Positions 55,729-64,000 of a stretch of DNA of 64,000 bases are shown piece by piece (within the stretch, counting starts at the first letter, position 1; the number at the start of each line of letters is the position of its first letter). The stretch covers positions 31,127,479 to 31,191,478 of the forward strand of contig JAVGWX010000012.1 of the NCBI GenBank assembly GCA_036924085.1. Reading direction: 5' to 3'. Source of the stretch: Ariolimax columbianus. Taxonomy: Eukaryota > Mollusca > Gastropoda > Stylommatophora > Arionidae. A program made the position numbers and the translations under genes. The notes beneath the pieces are model-generated. The model had not been told where the DNA came from, did not search any database, and saw only the letters and a program-made list of their open reading frames with translations.

Positions 55729-56065
55729 GGACAAATGGTAGGACTATTTTTACATTTGTGCACATGATAAAGCGGACAGACTAGCAAAACTTGAAGCAAG
55801 TATAGCTCAAATAAACACACCAGTCAAATACAGTAAATACTTCAAAACAACGAGGAATGGCTAAACTGATTGACGGAAGGGTTTTCTGGGTGTGCCATGT
55901 GTAAAGAAATGACACACCCAAACAAAAATGACAAAAACAAACTGCAATGTCAGGGAGCAGAGCATAATCTCCAAATTTACAACAAAACACATCAGACTTA
56001 ACAAATATTTAAACAAGTAATTTAAACAACTGCACCCATCCATATGAGCAGTGTACTGTGTGCTG
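55729..56065. other. No gene recognised
   Basis: Intronic sequence. Nothing was recognised. Confidence 0.5.
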
Positions 56066-56312
56066 TTCACTTGCCCAGGACTCACCACTTGCCCAGGACT
56101 CGCCACTTGCCCAGGACTCGCCACTTGCCCAGAACTCGCCACTTGCCCAGAACTCGCCACTTGCCCAGAACTCACCACTTGCCCAGGACTCGCCACTTGC
56201 CCAGGACTCGCCACTTGCCTAGGACTCGCCACTTGCCTAGGACTCGCCACTTGCCCAGGACTTGCCACTTGCCCAGGACTTGCCACTTGCCCAGGACTTG
56301 CTACAGACAGAT
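56066..56312. repeat. 18-bp minisatellite, about 14 copies
   Basis: Unit acttgcccaggactcgcc with aactcg, cctagg and cttgcc variants. The 6-codon unit yields artefactual ORFs. Confidence 0.96.
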
Positions 56313-56499
56313 TAAAGTTGTTGCTTGGCAAGTCAACAAACACTAATCCATTATACAGCTCTAGTCACCAGCTACAGAGCACATGCCTATTTCTCAGCTT
56401 GGCCTAGTTTGCAAAATAGCAAACAGCTCGGTAGACCTAGTTAATCAAAAACAGCATTTATGTACAACCTAATCTTATTCCTCCTGCTAATTTAAGACT

Positions 56500-57010
56500 A
56501 AGTTTGCAACTGTTCGTGAAAGTCTACAGTCTGGATGTGGTGCTCTTTGTTACGTGTCATATGTTTGAGACAGTTTGCAACTGTTGGTGAAAGTCTACAG
56601 TCTGGATGTGGTGCTCTTTGTTACATGTCATAAGGTTGATACAGTTTGCAACTGTTGGTGAAAGTCTACAGTCTGGATGTGGTGCTCTTTGTTATGTGTC
56701 ATATGTTTGAGACAGTTTGCAACTGTTCGTGAAAGTCTACAGTCTGGATGTGGTGCTCTTTGTTATGTGTCATATGTTTGAGACAGTTTGTAACTGTTGG
56801 TGAAAGTCTACAGTCTGGATGTGGTGCTCTTTTGTTATGTGTCATATGTTTGAGACAGTTTGCAACTGTTGGTGAAAGTCTACAGTCTGGATGTGGTGCT
56901 CTTTGTTACGTGTCATATGGTTGAGGTTGCCTTTTGCAACTGTTGGTGAAAGTCTACAGTCTGGATGTGGTGCTCTTTGTTATGTGTCATATGGTTAAGA
57001 CAAAGTTTGC
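56500..57010. repeat. 71-bp minisatellite, about 7 copies
   Basis: agtctacagtctggatgtgg recurs at 56521, 56592, 56663 and onward. Single-base variants distinguish units. Confidence 0.95.
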
Positions 57011-57260
57011 AACTGTTCTCGTGACCAAAATGGGAGAAAAGAATAGTTTAACTGTGCCATGTCATAAGTGGCAACTAAGGAGGGTTGGGCAGTGCTCTAC
57101 AAGCTGCTTGCAAAGTAACAATCACAAATCAAGAAAAGATAGTCATACTCAATATAACCAACCGGTTGCCAATAACAAAGGTTGAACAGGACGAGACCTA
57201 GTCATTATCAGGGAAAATATCGCATACAAAAAGAAAACAGCAATAAGAAAAAAGCTGTCC
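57011..57260 (+). repeat. Family I copy
   Basis: tgccatgtcataagtggcaa, taaggagggttgggcagtgc and atatcgcatacaaaaagaaa match other family I copies. It follows the 71-bp array, whose unit shares its start. Confidence 0.65.
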
Positions 57261-57354
57261 CAGTGATTCAACACTAGAGTCAAAATTGTATGGAGCCTTA
57301 AACCTCCAAACAACAAAAGAATTCATCACAGGAGCTTGTCTGAGAGTGTTTTTG

Positions 57355-57690
57355 TTTGTTTAAAGGGCCACAATGAGCGAGTTTACTCTTTTGTGTGCAC
57401 TGACAAGGATGTTAAGTGGTGAATTGTAGTAGCTTTCCTCACATCCCGAGCGAGCTGATGAAGGTGGACTGCTGTCCTCCAGGAGGTTGTGTTATGCTTG
57501 GCTTCATCTGTATGGTGCTCACTACTTTGGGGATCACATCAATCCACATCTTGTCAGCCTAGCTGCTTTGAAAACAGCCTTGTTTCCAGGGAACGCTACA
57601 TGGAAGAGAAATTGTGGTCTTAGTGATTGTATACTGTGCCTGACCCTGACGCGACGTCTTGGTCAGTATGTTGTGCCTGACTAGCGTCTC
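57355..57690 (-). repeat. Family E copy
   Basis: Reverse match: ctcacatcccgagcgagctg, gttatgcttggcttcatctg, ccttgtttccagggaacgct and gtgcctgaccctgacgcgac. Confidence 0.82.
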
Positions 57691-58030
57691 AGTTCTACGT
57701 CTGGCAGTATGTCTGGCAGTGTAAACATCAAAGATGCAATCAGGAGGAGGTTGATTCCTGGTATCAATCACTGATCTGCCTGATTGAATACTAGAATTTC
57801 AGTATCTAACCTGGAAGAAAGAAGTATTTTCCTGACATTGTTACGCACCATGTCATCAAAGAGACTGTCATCCACAGTTGTGTTTGGGTGTATACACAGC
57901 TGGTACTCTTGAGTGTGTTGTGGTTGTATTATTTTCAATTACAAGTAGTCTGTTCAAATTCACATGCTTACTTCTTTTCTCTGAATTCTTAAACATACTA
58001 CCAGACCTGTTATCAAAGGCAATTATTTTT
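57691..58030. other. No gene recognised
   Basis: Intronic sequence before exon N. tgatctgcctgattgaatac also occurs near 54270 after the mariner, hinting at another small dispersed repeat. Confidence 0.45.
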
Positions 58031-58038
58031 TTTTGCAG

Positions 58039-58118
58039 TGCTGACACTGACTCCGATACAGATTCTGGCGTGTTAGATCCAACGTCAGGTTCTCCAAAAG
58101 ACAGTAGTAAAAATGAGG
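58039..58118 (+). CDS. Ankyrin-protein exon N (acidic Ser/Asp tail)
   Basis: The acceptor is attttttttttgcag and the donor is GAGG|gtaaga. In the frame set by the previous exon it reads ADTDSDTDSGVLDPTSGSPK then DSSKNE. The sequence is low-complexity, acidic and serine-rich, likely disordered and phosphorylatable (inference). 80 nt, phase 2 to phase 1. Confidence 0.85.
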
Positions 58119-58540
58119 GTAAGAGCTAATAAATGCATACATAGTTCCATAGCAGACACTGTAGTAAGGAGAAAACGTTAAGAGACTTCATGTCACTCAT
58201 CACATTCTTCTCAGCTTCATATGAAGCACATGTATTTAACAAATGCATGCAAAGAACATCTTTTCTTTGCTTATTTTATCTATGTCTGTGTTGGTCTGCT
58301 TCTGCTTCTTATGCCTTAGGGAATCCAGAATAGAAACTGTCTTGTAATGCTATCATCTGGTTTCATTGTGTGTCCTATCCAACACCAGAATCTTTTTCGC
58401 AAATGCTCCACTGATTGTTGTAGTTGTATGAAGCTACCCATGCTGAGTTAACTATGAACATTTCTTTGGTAGATAGTTGTAGTGGCTTTTTTACATCCTG
58501 AGGCATACTTGAGAAGGTGGACCTGGGAGCAGACTAGGAT
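58119..58540. repeat. Family H fragment and short family E piece
   Basis: 58345-58400 matches family H (tatcatctggtttcattgtg). 58470-58530 matches the reverse end of family E (gtagtggcttttttacatcc). Confidence 0.5.
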
Positions 58541-58780
58541 AGTGGTTAAGTGGCACAGCTCACAATCTGAAGGTGCTGGGTTTCGCTCCCCAATCAAAGC
58601 ACCTACCATTACCCCGGGGAAATCAAACCATTAGAAAATGCAGGAGGTAACAAACCCTTACATAAAATGCATACTGAAGTTTGGTGCATGGGGCTGACAG
58701 GCACAAAAATAAAACATAGTGCAACGCACACCACCTTGGGGAATAGAGAAATAAGACGAACGACAACAACAAAAAAACTG
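58541..58780 (+). mobile_element. SINE-1, diverged
   Basis: ggatagtggttaagtggcac head, gaaaatgcaggaggtaacaa, core gcatactgaagtttggtgca, and end aataagacgaacgacaaca. Confidence 0.88.
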
Positions 58781-58984
58781 TTGTAAAATACTCCCTTGTA
58801 TTAAAGCATCACTCCAAACGCTGTTTCCACATATGGAAGCAGTCCTGGTAAGCATTTGTGGTGGTTATGCATGTGTCCATCTGACAATTGCCCCTAATTT
58901 CTACATTAGTTTGAAAATGCATGCTTCAAGCTGCATTTAAGTTTAGGAAAATTGACAAAAATCTGATGGGGCCATGTTAGTTAA

Positions 58985-59145
58985 ATTTCTCTTCCTCATT
59001 CATTGTATCAGACCTCCATTCCTGTGACTTTTGACAAAGGCAGCTCAAGATTCCCAACATGGCCATACAGCTTTTCATGCAGGGATACTGGTTACTGCAA
59101 AGTGCCTATCTTTTCACCATAGAATATTGTGCATGTCTGTAACAT
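58985..59145 (+). repeat. Family J copy 2
   Basis: tcctcattcattgtatcaga through cagcttttcatgcagggata parallels 49447-49600. Confidence 0.6.
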
Positions 59146-59394
59146 CTGTTCGGCTGACATGGGGGATCATACAAGTAAAAATATCGGCTCTGTAAATTCG
59201 CAATTTTAGGTCAAAAGATGATTACTTCATCTTGCCTAGAGAGTTGATGAAATTCTCAATTAAATTACGTGGGTGGTGTTTCTCTTATGTTGATCTGCTG
59301 ACAGCTTTTATAATTGTTTGTACATCATCATGTGCTGTCCACATATTTCTTGAATTTTGCTTGTAAGGCTCGAATTACTCTGGCTTCTGCTGTT

Positions 59395-60965
59395 TGACAT
59401 GTCTATTTCTGCTGTTCAACAGGTCTATTTCTGCTGTTCAACAGGTTTACTTTTGCTGTTCAACACAGTCTACTATTATTGTTCAATAGATCGTTTGTCT
59501 ACTTCTGCTGCCCAACATATCTACCTCTGCTTCCCAACAGATCTACCTCTGCTTCCCCACAGATCTACCTCTGCTTCCCCACAGATCTACCTCTGCTTCC
59601 CCACAGATCTACCTCTGCTGCCCCACAGATCTACCTCTGCTTCCCCACAGATCTACCTCTGCTTCCCCACAGATCTACCTCTGCTGCCCCACAGATCTAC
59701 CTCTGCTTCCCCACAGATCTACCTCTGCTTCCCCACAGATCTACCTCTGCTTCCCCACAGATCTACCTCTGCTTCCCCACAGATCTACCTCTGCTTCCCC
59801 ACAGATCTACCTCTGCTTCCCCACAGATCTACCTCTGCTTCTCCACAGATCTACCTCTGCTGCCCAACAGATCTACCTCTGCTGCCCTACAGATCTACCT
59901 CTGCTGCCCCACAGATCTACCTCTGCTGCCCCACAGATCTACCTCTGCTTCCCCACAGATCTACCTCTGCTTCCCCACAGATCTACCTCTGCTGCCCCAC
60001 AGATCTACCTCTGCTTCCCCACAGATCTACCTCTGCTTCCCCACAGATCTACCTCTGCTGCCCCACAGATCTACCTCTGCTTCCCCACAGATCTACCTCT
60101 GCTTCCCCACAGATCTACCTCTGCTTCCCCACAGATCTACCTCTGCTGCCCCACAGATCTACCTCTGCTTCCCCACAGATCTACCTCTGCTTCCCCACAG
60201 ATCTACCTCTGCTGCCCCACAGATCTACCTCTGCTTCCCCACAGATCTACCTCTGCTTCCCCACAGATCTACCTCTGCTTCCCCACAGATCTACCTCTGC
60301 TTCCCCACAGATCTACCTCTGCTTCCCCACAGATCTACCTCTGCTTCCCCACAGATCTACCTCTGCTTCTCCACAGATCTACCTCTGCTGCCCAACAGAT
60401 CTACCTCTGCTGCCCTACAGATCTACCTCTGCTGCCCCACAGATCTACCTCTGCTGCCCCACAGATCTACCTCTGCTTCCCCACAGATCTACCTCTGCTT
60501 CCCCACAGATCTACCTCTGCTTCCCCACAGATCTACCTCTGCTTCCCCACAGATCTACCTCTGCTTCCCCACAGATCTACCTCTGCTTCCCCACAGATCT
60601 ACCTCTGCTTCTCCACAGATCTACCTCTGCTGCCCAACAGATCTACCTCTGCTGCCCTACAGATCTACCTCTGCTGCCCCACAGATCTACCTCTGCTGCC
60701 CCACAGATCTACCTCTGCTTCCCCACAGATCTACCTCTGCTTCCCCACAGATCTACCTCTGCTGCCCCACAGATCTACCTCTGCTTCCCCACAGATCTAC
60801 CTCTGCTTCCCCACAGATCTACCTCTGCTGCCCCACAGATCTACCTCTGCTTCCCCACAGATCTACCTCTGCTTCCCCACAGATCTACCTCTGCTTCCCC
60901 ACAGATCTACCTCTGCTTCCCCACAGATCTACTTTTGCTTCCCAACAAGTCTACTTCTGCTTTCC
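59395..60965 (+). repeat. 22-bp minisatellite, about 64 main copies
   Basis: Main unit acagatctacctctgcttcc plus cc, with gctgcc variants; the first few units are a divergent ctgctgttcaacaggt form. Because 22 is not a multiple of three, the same 22-residue peptide appears every 66 bp, in phases, in two long artefactual ORFs. Blocks of several units recur with the same variant order. Confidence 0.97.
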
Positions 60966-61181
60966 TAGTTCTCTTCTTTAGAAGGAACCCTCATTCGGTC
61001 AAGTACCAATCAGTTTTCATCATTACTGTTATTATTTGTTAGTCAATTTAATTTGCTTTGTGCCTGATAAAGGCTTTTTGGTTGTAACATAGGTTGCATT
61101 CATATTTTTGTTCCAATGAGTATCTGAACCATACTTATTACACTATTTATCTGACAATAATATGGTGATATTGTATTTCAG
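60966..61181. other. Short intronic stretch before exon O
   Basis: AT-rich; holds only the real acceptor of exon O. Confidence 0.5.
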
Positions 61182-61254
61182 AAGATTTTCTAGCTAGCCA
61201 CGAGGGAATGTCTGTTACTTACACTGCCAGCACAGATTTGCCCCACGAGAACAA
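61182..61254 (+). CDS. Ankyrin-protein exon O (C-terminal tail)
   Basis: The acceptor is ttgtatttcag and the donor is AACAA|gtaagt. It continues the frame as DFLASHEGMSVTYTASTDLP then HEN. No domain is recognised. The exon is supported by strong splice signals and exact phase agreement on both sides. Confidence 0.85.
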
Positions 61255-61274
61255 GTAAGTCTTATTAAATGACT

Positions 61275-61540
61275 GGCCTAGGGGACGGCGTGGCCTAGTG
61301 GTTAAGTGGCACGGCTCACAGCCAGAAGGTGCTGGGTTCGATCCCCATCACAGCACCGGCCGTTACCCCGGGGAAGCAAACCCTTAGAAAATGCAGGAGG
61401 AAGCAGACCCTTACATAAAATGCATGCTGAAGTCGGATGCACTGGGCCGACAGGCGCAAAAATAAAAACCACAGTGTAACGCACACACGCCTTGGGGAAT
61501 AGATAAATAAGGCGAACACAAAAAAAAAAAAAAAATTTCT
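61275..61540 (+). mobile_element. SINE-1, best-preserved copy
   Basis: Head ggggacggcgtggcctagtg, B box gctgggttcgatccccatc, core gcatgctgaagtcggatgca, end ggcgaacac and an A15 tail. ctggcct occurs on both sides (short possible target duplication). Confidence 0.95.
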
Positions 61541-61789
61541 GGCCTGATGAAAGCAAGTATGGTGTCTTTTTATGGTGGCATTTTTGCTATTTCTAGTATC
61601 TTTTGTAAAATTGCTATTTCTGTATTTATCGCTTTGTTTTAATTCTTTTTCTTCCAATTAATTATTCCAGTTCTTATATGGTTTTGTGGTTTTCATCTTT
61701 TTTGGAACCATTTGGGAATAAAGCTAAGTCCTTCTTCTTATGCTGCATTCGTCCTGTATAGGACATTGTGTTGTAGTTTACAGTGAGGC

Positions 61790-62700
61790 TGGGAAATTTT
61801 ATTTTTAGTATTGAGGGAGTGGAATAAACTGGTTGTATACAGACTCTCTAGAGCCTTCAAACTAGACAAGAGACTCTCATGGAAGCCACAACTAAATACC
61901 ATTGAGCAAAATAACACCAGAAAACTCTCCCTCATGAAGAAGCTTTTTAGCACAAGATGAAGGGCTAACAGCAGCATTCTAAAAAGTCTATACAGGTACT
62001 GTCAGGCCAGTATTGGAATATGGCATGTCAGTCTGGGTGACTGTGTCCAAAACACACGCAGAATGCTTAACAAAAATTCAAAATGCAAGCCTCAGGCTAA
62101 TCATAGGGGGATGAGAACCACATTAAGAGAACCAACTTCATACTTAACTAAAAACACCTGCACACCACCATGAAAACTTTCTCAAAAAGCAACGTACAGA
62201 AATGGAAATGCTGATTGACTACGAGGTCAACAGGGTCCAGGGGCCACAACAGTTTATCTTCGGTTGCTGCCCTTTCATTGTGGAATCCTGGGCAACAAGA
62301 GAGCTGATGTCGTCTCCGAAGTGTGTTGCTGAATGGAGCAACTTAATCCACACATTGTCTTTCCAAGAGGCTAGGACTGTGATCCACTGTTGGTGCGGCT
62401 TAAGATGAAGAGACCTGGACAGTAATCCTGATTCGGTCTGCCGGCTCCATGAACACCAACGGGCCACTACAGGATCAGCTCGGGATATTCCATGCATATG
62501 TATGTCCATATGGTCCTGGAGTCAAGACCCCCAGGCTCATCCTGCAGGACTGTCCATCATACAGAGACATATGATGCCAGACCTAGTTGGAGTGAGCCAG
62601 CTGACACAGAAGCTGTTGGGCTACCACCCAGGTCTGAAGAGGACTTAGGATGATGGGACTGCAGACCTGTTATGACCAAAAAGCCTGAACGCAGAAGAAA
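61790..62700 (+). pseudogene. RNase H-bearing LINE fragment, decayed
   Basis: 61800-61865 carries the shared LINE 3'-tail motif of another element. From about 61865 pieces read LSLMKKLF, RPVLEYGMSVWVTVSKTHAE, SLRLI, then LPFHCGILGNKRADVVS, the H-x-GI-GN-AD segment of RNase H. The order fits I/Jockey-type LINEs. Frameshifts throughout. Confidence 0.85.
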
Positions 62701-62767
62701 AAGCTGTCATTATATTATGATATCTATACTATACCAATTTTACATTAAGCTTTGTTCAAACTCTCAG

Positions 62768-62898
62768 ATCAGATTATTATAGCCCAAGTACTCGAGGTCA
62801 TAAAAGCGAACTTGCAGACAGTTCCGAGTTTCATCAAAGACGGTTAACCCGAATAGTCCATGATGCCCACAGACCAAAAGGAATGTCAGTATTCCATG
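62768..62898 (+). CDS. Ankyrin-protein exon P (C-terminal tail)
   Basis: The acceptor is aactctcag and the donor is CATG|gtgagt. In the inherited phase it reads SDYYSPSTRGHKSELADSSE then FHQRRLTRIVHDAHRPKGMS and VFH. Another frame of the same DNA is also open at first but breaks the phase chain. No domain is recognised. Confidence 0.85.
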
Positions 62899-63093
62899 GT
62901 GAGTCACTCTGTTCACATTATCTCTTTCCTGGTTTACTTAATTTACTGAATTGCCATCTTAATATCAAAGACACACACGGATCTTAAAAATTGTTTTTAT
63001 TTTTTTTCCCCAAAACCATTTTTTTTTTTTTAAAAGCATTTCAGAAAGCTAAAATTATGCTTACAAAATTGAATTTTCTATCATTTAATGTAG

Positions 63094-63188
63094 GAGTCAA
63101 AGAAACCTTAAAATGGCATGATAGTACCCAACCTACAGAAATTATTTACTTGCAGGGACTAGACAACCAGTCAGAAAGCAGCCATTAA
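63094..63188 (+). CDS. Ankyrin-protein exon Q (terminal coding exon, TAA stop)
   Basis: The acceptor is catttaatgtag. It continues as GVKETLKWHDSTQPTEIIYL then QGLDNQSESSH and stops at TAA 63186-63188. No GT donor with a continuing frame was found before the stop, so this is taken as the last coding exon. The 3' untranslated region probably extends into the following repeat-bearing sequence. Confidence 0.8.
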
Positions 63189-63450
63189 TAGCACGCATGT
63201 CATTGAAAGCTGTGTAGAAGTGTCATATAGTCACATAGCTATTATTAGAAAAATACTATTCTATCAGTAAATTGCCAGGGTTATACCAAGGATGTGATTC
63301 TGTAACTGTTTGGAAGAAGCGTGTTGCCTGAACCAGACATGCTTATATACTAGCATTAGTCTAATCTCTTCCCCCGCCCCTCACACTGTTGTGCCCAGGG
63401 AGCAAAGAATAGAATCACTGTAAGCATATAAGCATGTCATAAATTATGAT

Positions 63451-63699
63451 AAGACGGCTTGGGCTAGCGGTTAAGTGACAAGGCTCACAATCCAAAGGTG
63501 CTGTGTTTGATCCCCATCACAGCACCGGCCGTTACCCCAGGAAAGCAAACCCTTAGAAAATGCAGGAGGAAGCAGACCCTTACAGGCATGCTGAAGTTGG
63601 ATGCACTGGGCCAACAGGCATAAAATCAAATTATCACAGTGCAACGCACACCGCATTGGGGATTAGAAAAATAAGGCGAACGCAACAAAACAAAACCAA
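63451..63699 (+). mobile_element. SINE-1 with 12-bp target-site duplication in the likely 3' UTR
   Basis: ataaattatgat flanks it at 63439-63450 and 63700-63711. It has the standard head, a small deletion in the acccttacaggcatgctgaa region, and the aaggcgaacgcaac end. Confidence 0.95.
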
Positions 63700-63704
63700 A
63701 TAAA
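63699..63704 (+). promoter_or_regulatory. Candidate polyadenylation hexamer AATAAA
   Basis: AATAAA spans the junction between the SINE-1 3' end and its target-site duplication, about 510 bp after the stop codon. I noted no other AATAAA between the stop and this point. Use is an inference. Confidence 0.35.
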
Positions 63705-63711
63705 TTATGAT

Positions 63712-64000
63712 TGAAGAGAGTTGTGCAATGTTGTACCAGCAACCTCATCATGTAAAATTGTTGCTATTATAGCCAGCCACTGGATCAGCTGCAGTGGTGG
63801 TCTATGCATTGCATTGGAGCAAGCAAACAGAGTTAATAATGACTAGTATAAACGATACATAATTATTTTGATGTTAGGAAACATGTTTCTTGTGGTGTAT
63901 CATTAATAGTATTAACTGCATTCAACAACATGCATACGGTTGTGCAATAAGGCTTAAGTCCTTGCCTGATGCCTGACTTCACGTCAAAGCGGTGGGGAAA
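63712..64000 (+). repeat. Family I-like sequence to window end
   Basis: gttgtgcaatgttgtaccag, tgtaaaattgttgctattat and the catctggagc-like segment resemble family I. No gene is seen to the end of the window. Confidence 0.45.

Larger units (their letters stand above)
10088..63188 (+). other. Multi-exon ankyrin-repeat protein gene (17 exons seen, 5' end missing)
   Basis: Seventeen short open segments, each bounded by AG and GT (twice GC), join in one frame to about 714 residues. From the N-terminal side they give a non-repeat lead-in of about 56 residues and then ankyrin repeats with typical signatures such as LLHIAVRRG, ALHFAAEGNH, PLHHAVMNNH, PLYLAVENGH, ALHVAAKMGH, ALQVAAEKG and PLMVAAGTGK. 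A Lys/Glu-rich helix sits before the last repeat. The C-terminal tail of about 140 residues is rich in Ser, Asp and His. Ankyrin stacks are protein-binding scaffolds. No kinase, ligase, SAM, death or membrane domain is visible, so no molecular function is assigned. Exon phases agree across all junctions except 31974 to 39212. No promoter, first exon or start codon is seen. Introns run from about 0.2 to 7.2 kb and are full of minisatellites and retroelements. Confidence 0.88.

Noticed and set aside
59357..61042. 561- and 500-residue ORFs with a 22-residue repeat
   Set aside because: A 22-bp unit without stop codons gives the same peptide in shifted frames. This is array read-through.
62761..62850. 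Alternative frame of exon P (reading DQIIIAQVLEVIKANLQTV)
   Set aside because: It looks plausible as a helix but breaks phase with exons O and Q and runs into a stop. The other frame joins both neighbours exactly.
63150..63156. Acceptor-like tgcag inside exon Q
   Set aside because: It lies within the in-frame terminal exon. The upstream acceptor at 63093 fits the phase and no evidence favours the internal site.

Overview
This is a stretch of animal nuclear DNA. The evidence is short exons with GT-AG (and two GC-AG) introns, tRNA-derived SINEs with target-site duplications, several clades of non-LTR retrotransposon, mariner-type transposons and very abundant minisatellites. A mollusc or another lophotrochozoan would fit the mix of repeat families, but that is an inference and no species can be named from the sequence alone.

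One host gene is recognisable, on the + strand. Seventeen exons lie between about 10.1 kb and 63.2 kb. They splice in a single reading frame, with one unexplained phase break, to give about 714 visible residues: roughly a dozen ankyrin repeats, an alpha-helical linker, one more ankyrin repeat, and an acidic/serine-rich C-terminal tail ending at a TAA at 63186-63188. The first exons lie outside the window or were not recognised. No catalytic domain is visible, so I call it an ankyrin-repeat (probably scaffold or adaptor) protein of unknown orthology.

Layout: 1-10 kb is upstream or intronic sequence made of repeats, including a 2.8 kb purine-rich minisatellite. 10-31 kb holds the first eight exons, a LINE RT fragment (12.4-14.0 kb, - strand), decayed LINE pieces (17.4, 22.7 and 23.1 kb), an 80/77-bp higher-order minisatellite (21.2-22.7 kb) and a 27-bp minisatellite that starts inside an exon and repeats its splice donor (27.5-28.4 kb). 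31-49 kb has a long intron with an interrupted mariner, a LINE whose C-terminal codons have become a minisatellite (38.4-39.1 kb), four more exons and a CR1-like LINE (46.5-47.6 kb). 49-64 kb has AT-rich arrays, a mariner with recognisable inverted repeats (52.9-54.0 kb), 15-bp and 22-bp splice-signal-like arrays, an RNase H-bearing LINE fragment (61.9-62.7 kb) and the terminal exons.

About a quarter of the window is tandem repeat by my boundaries. Most long ORFs are read-through of arrays whose unit length is a multiple of three, or whose units lack stop codons, and are not proteins. The most unusual signal is that several arrays inside this one gene are built from splice-site-like units: one amplifies a real exon/intron boundary, one looks like about 64 consecutive acceptors, and one looks like abutting acceptor/donor (recursive-splice-like) sites.

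Dispersed repeats are named here by local labels: SINE-1 (tRNA head, core domain, A-rich tail), SINE-2 (tRNA head, ACTTT-type tail), SINE-3 (single copy), SINE-4 (about 360 bp, AAGCC-type tail, shares a core with SINE-1), and families E, H, I and J (unclassified).
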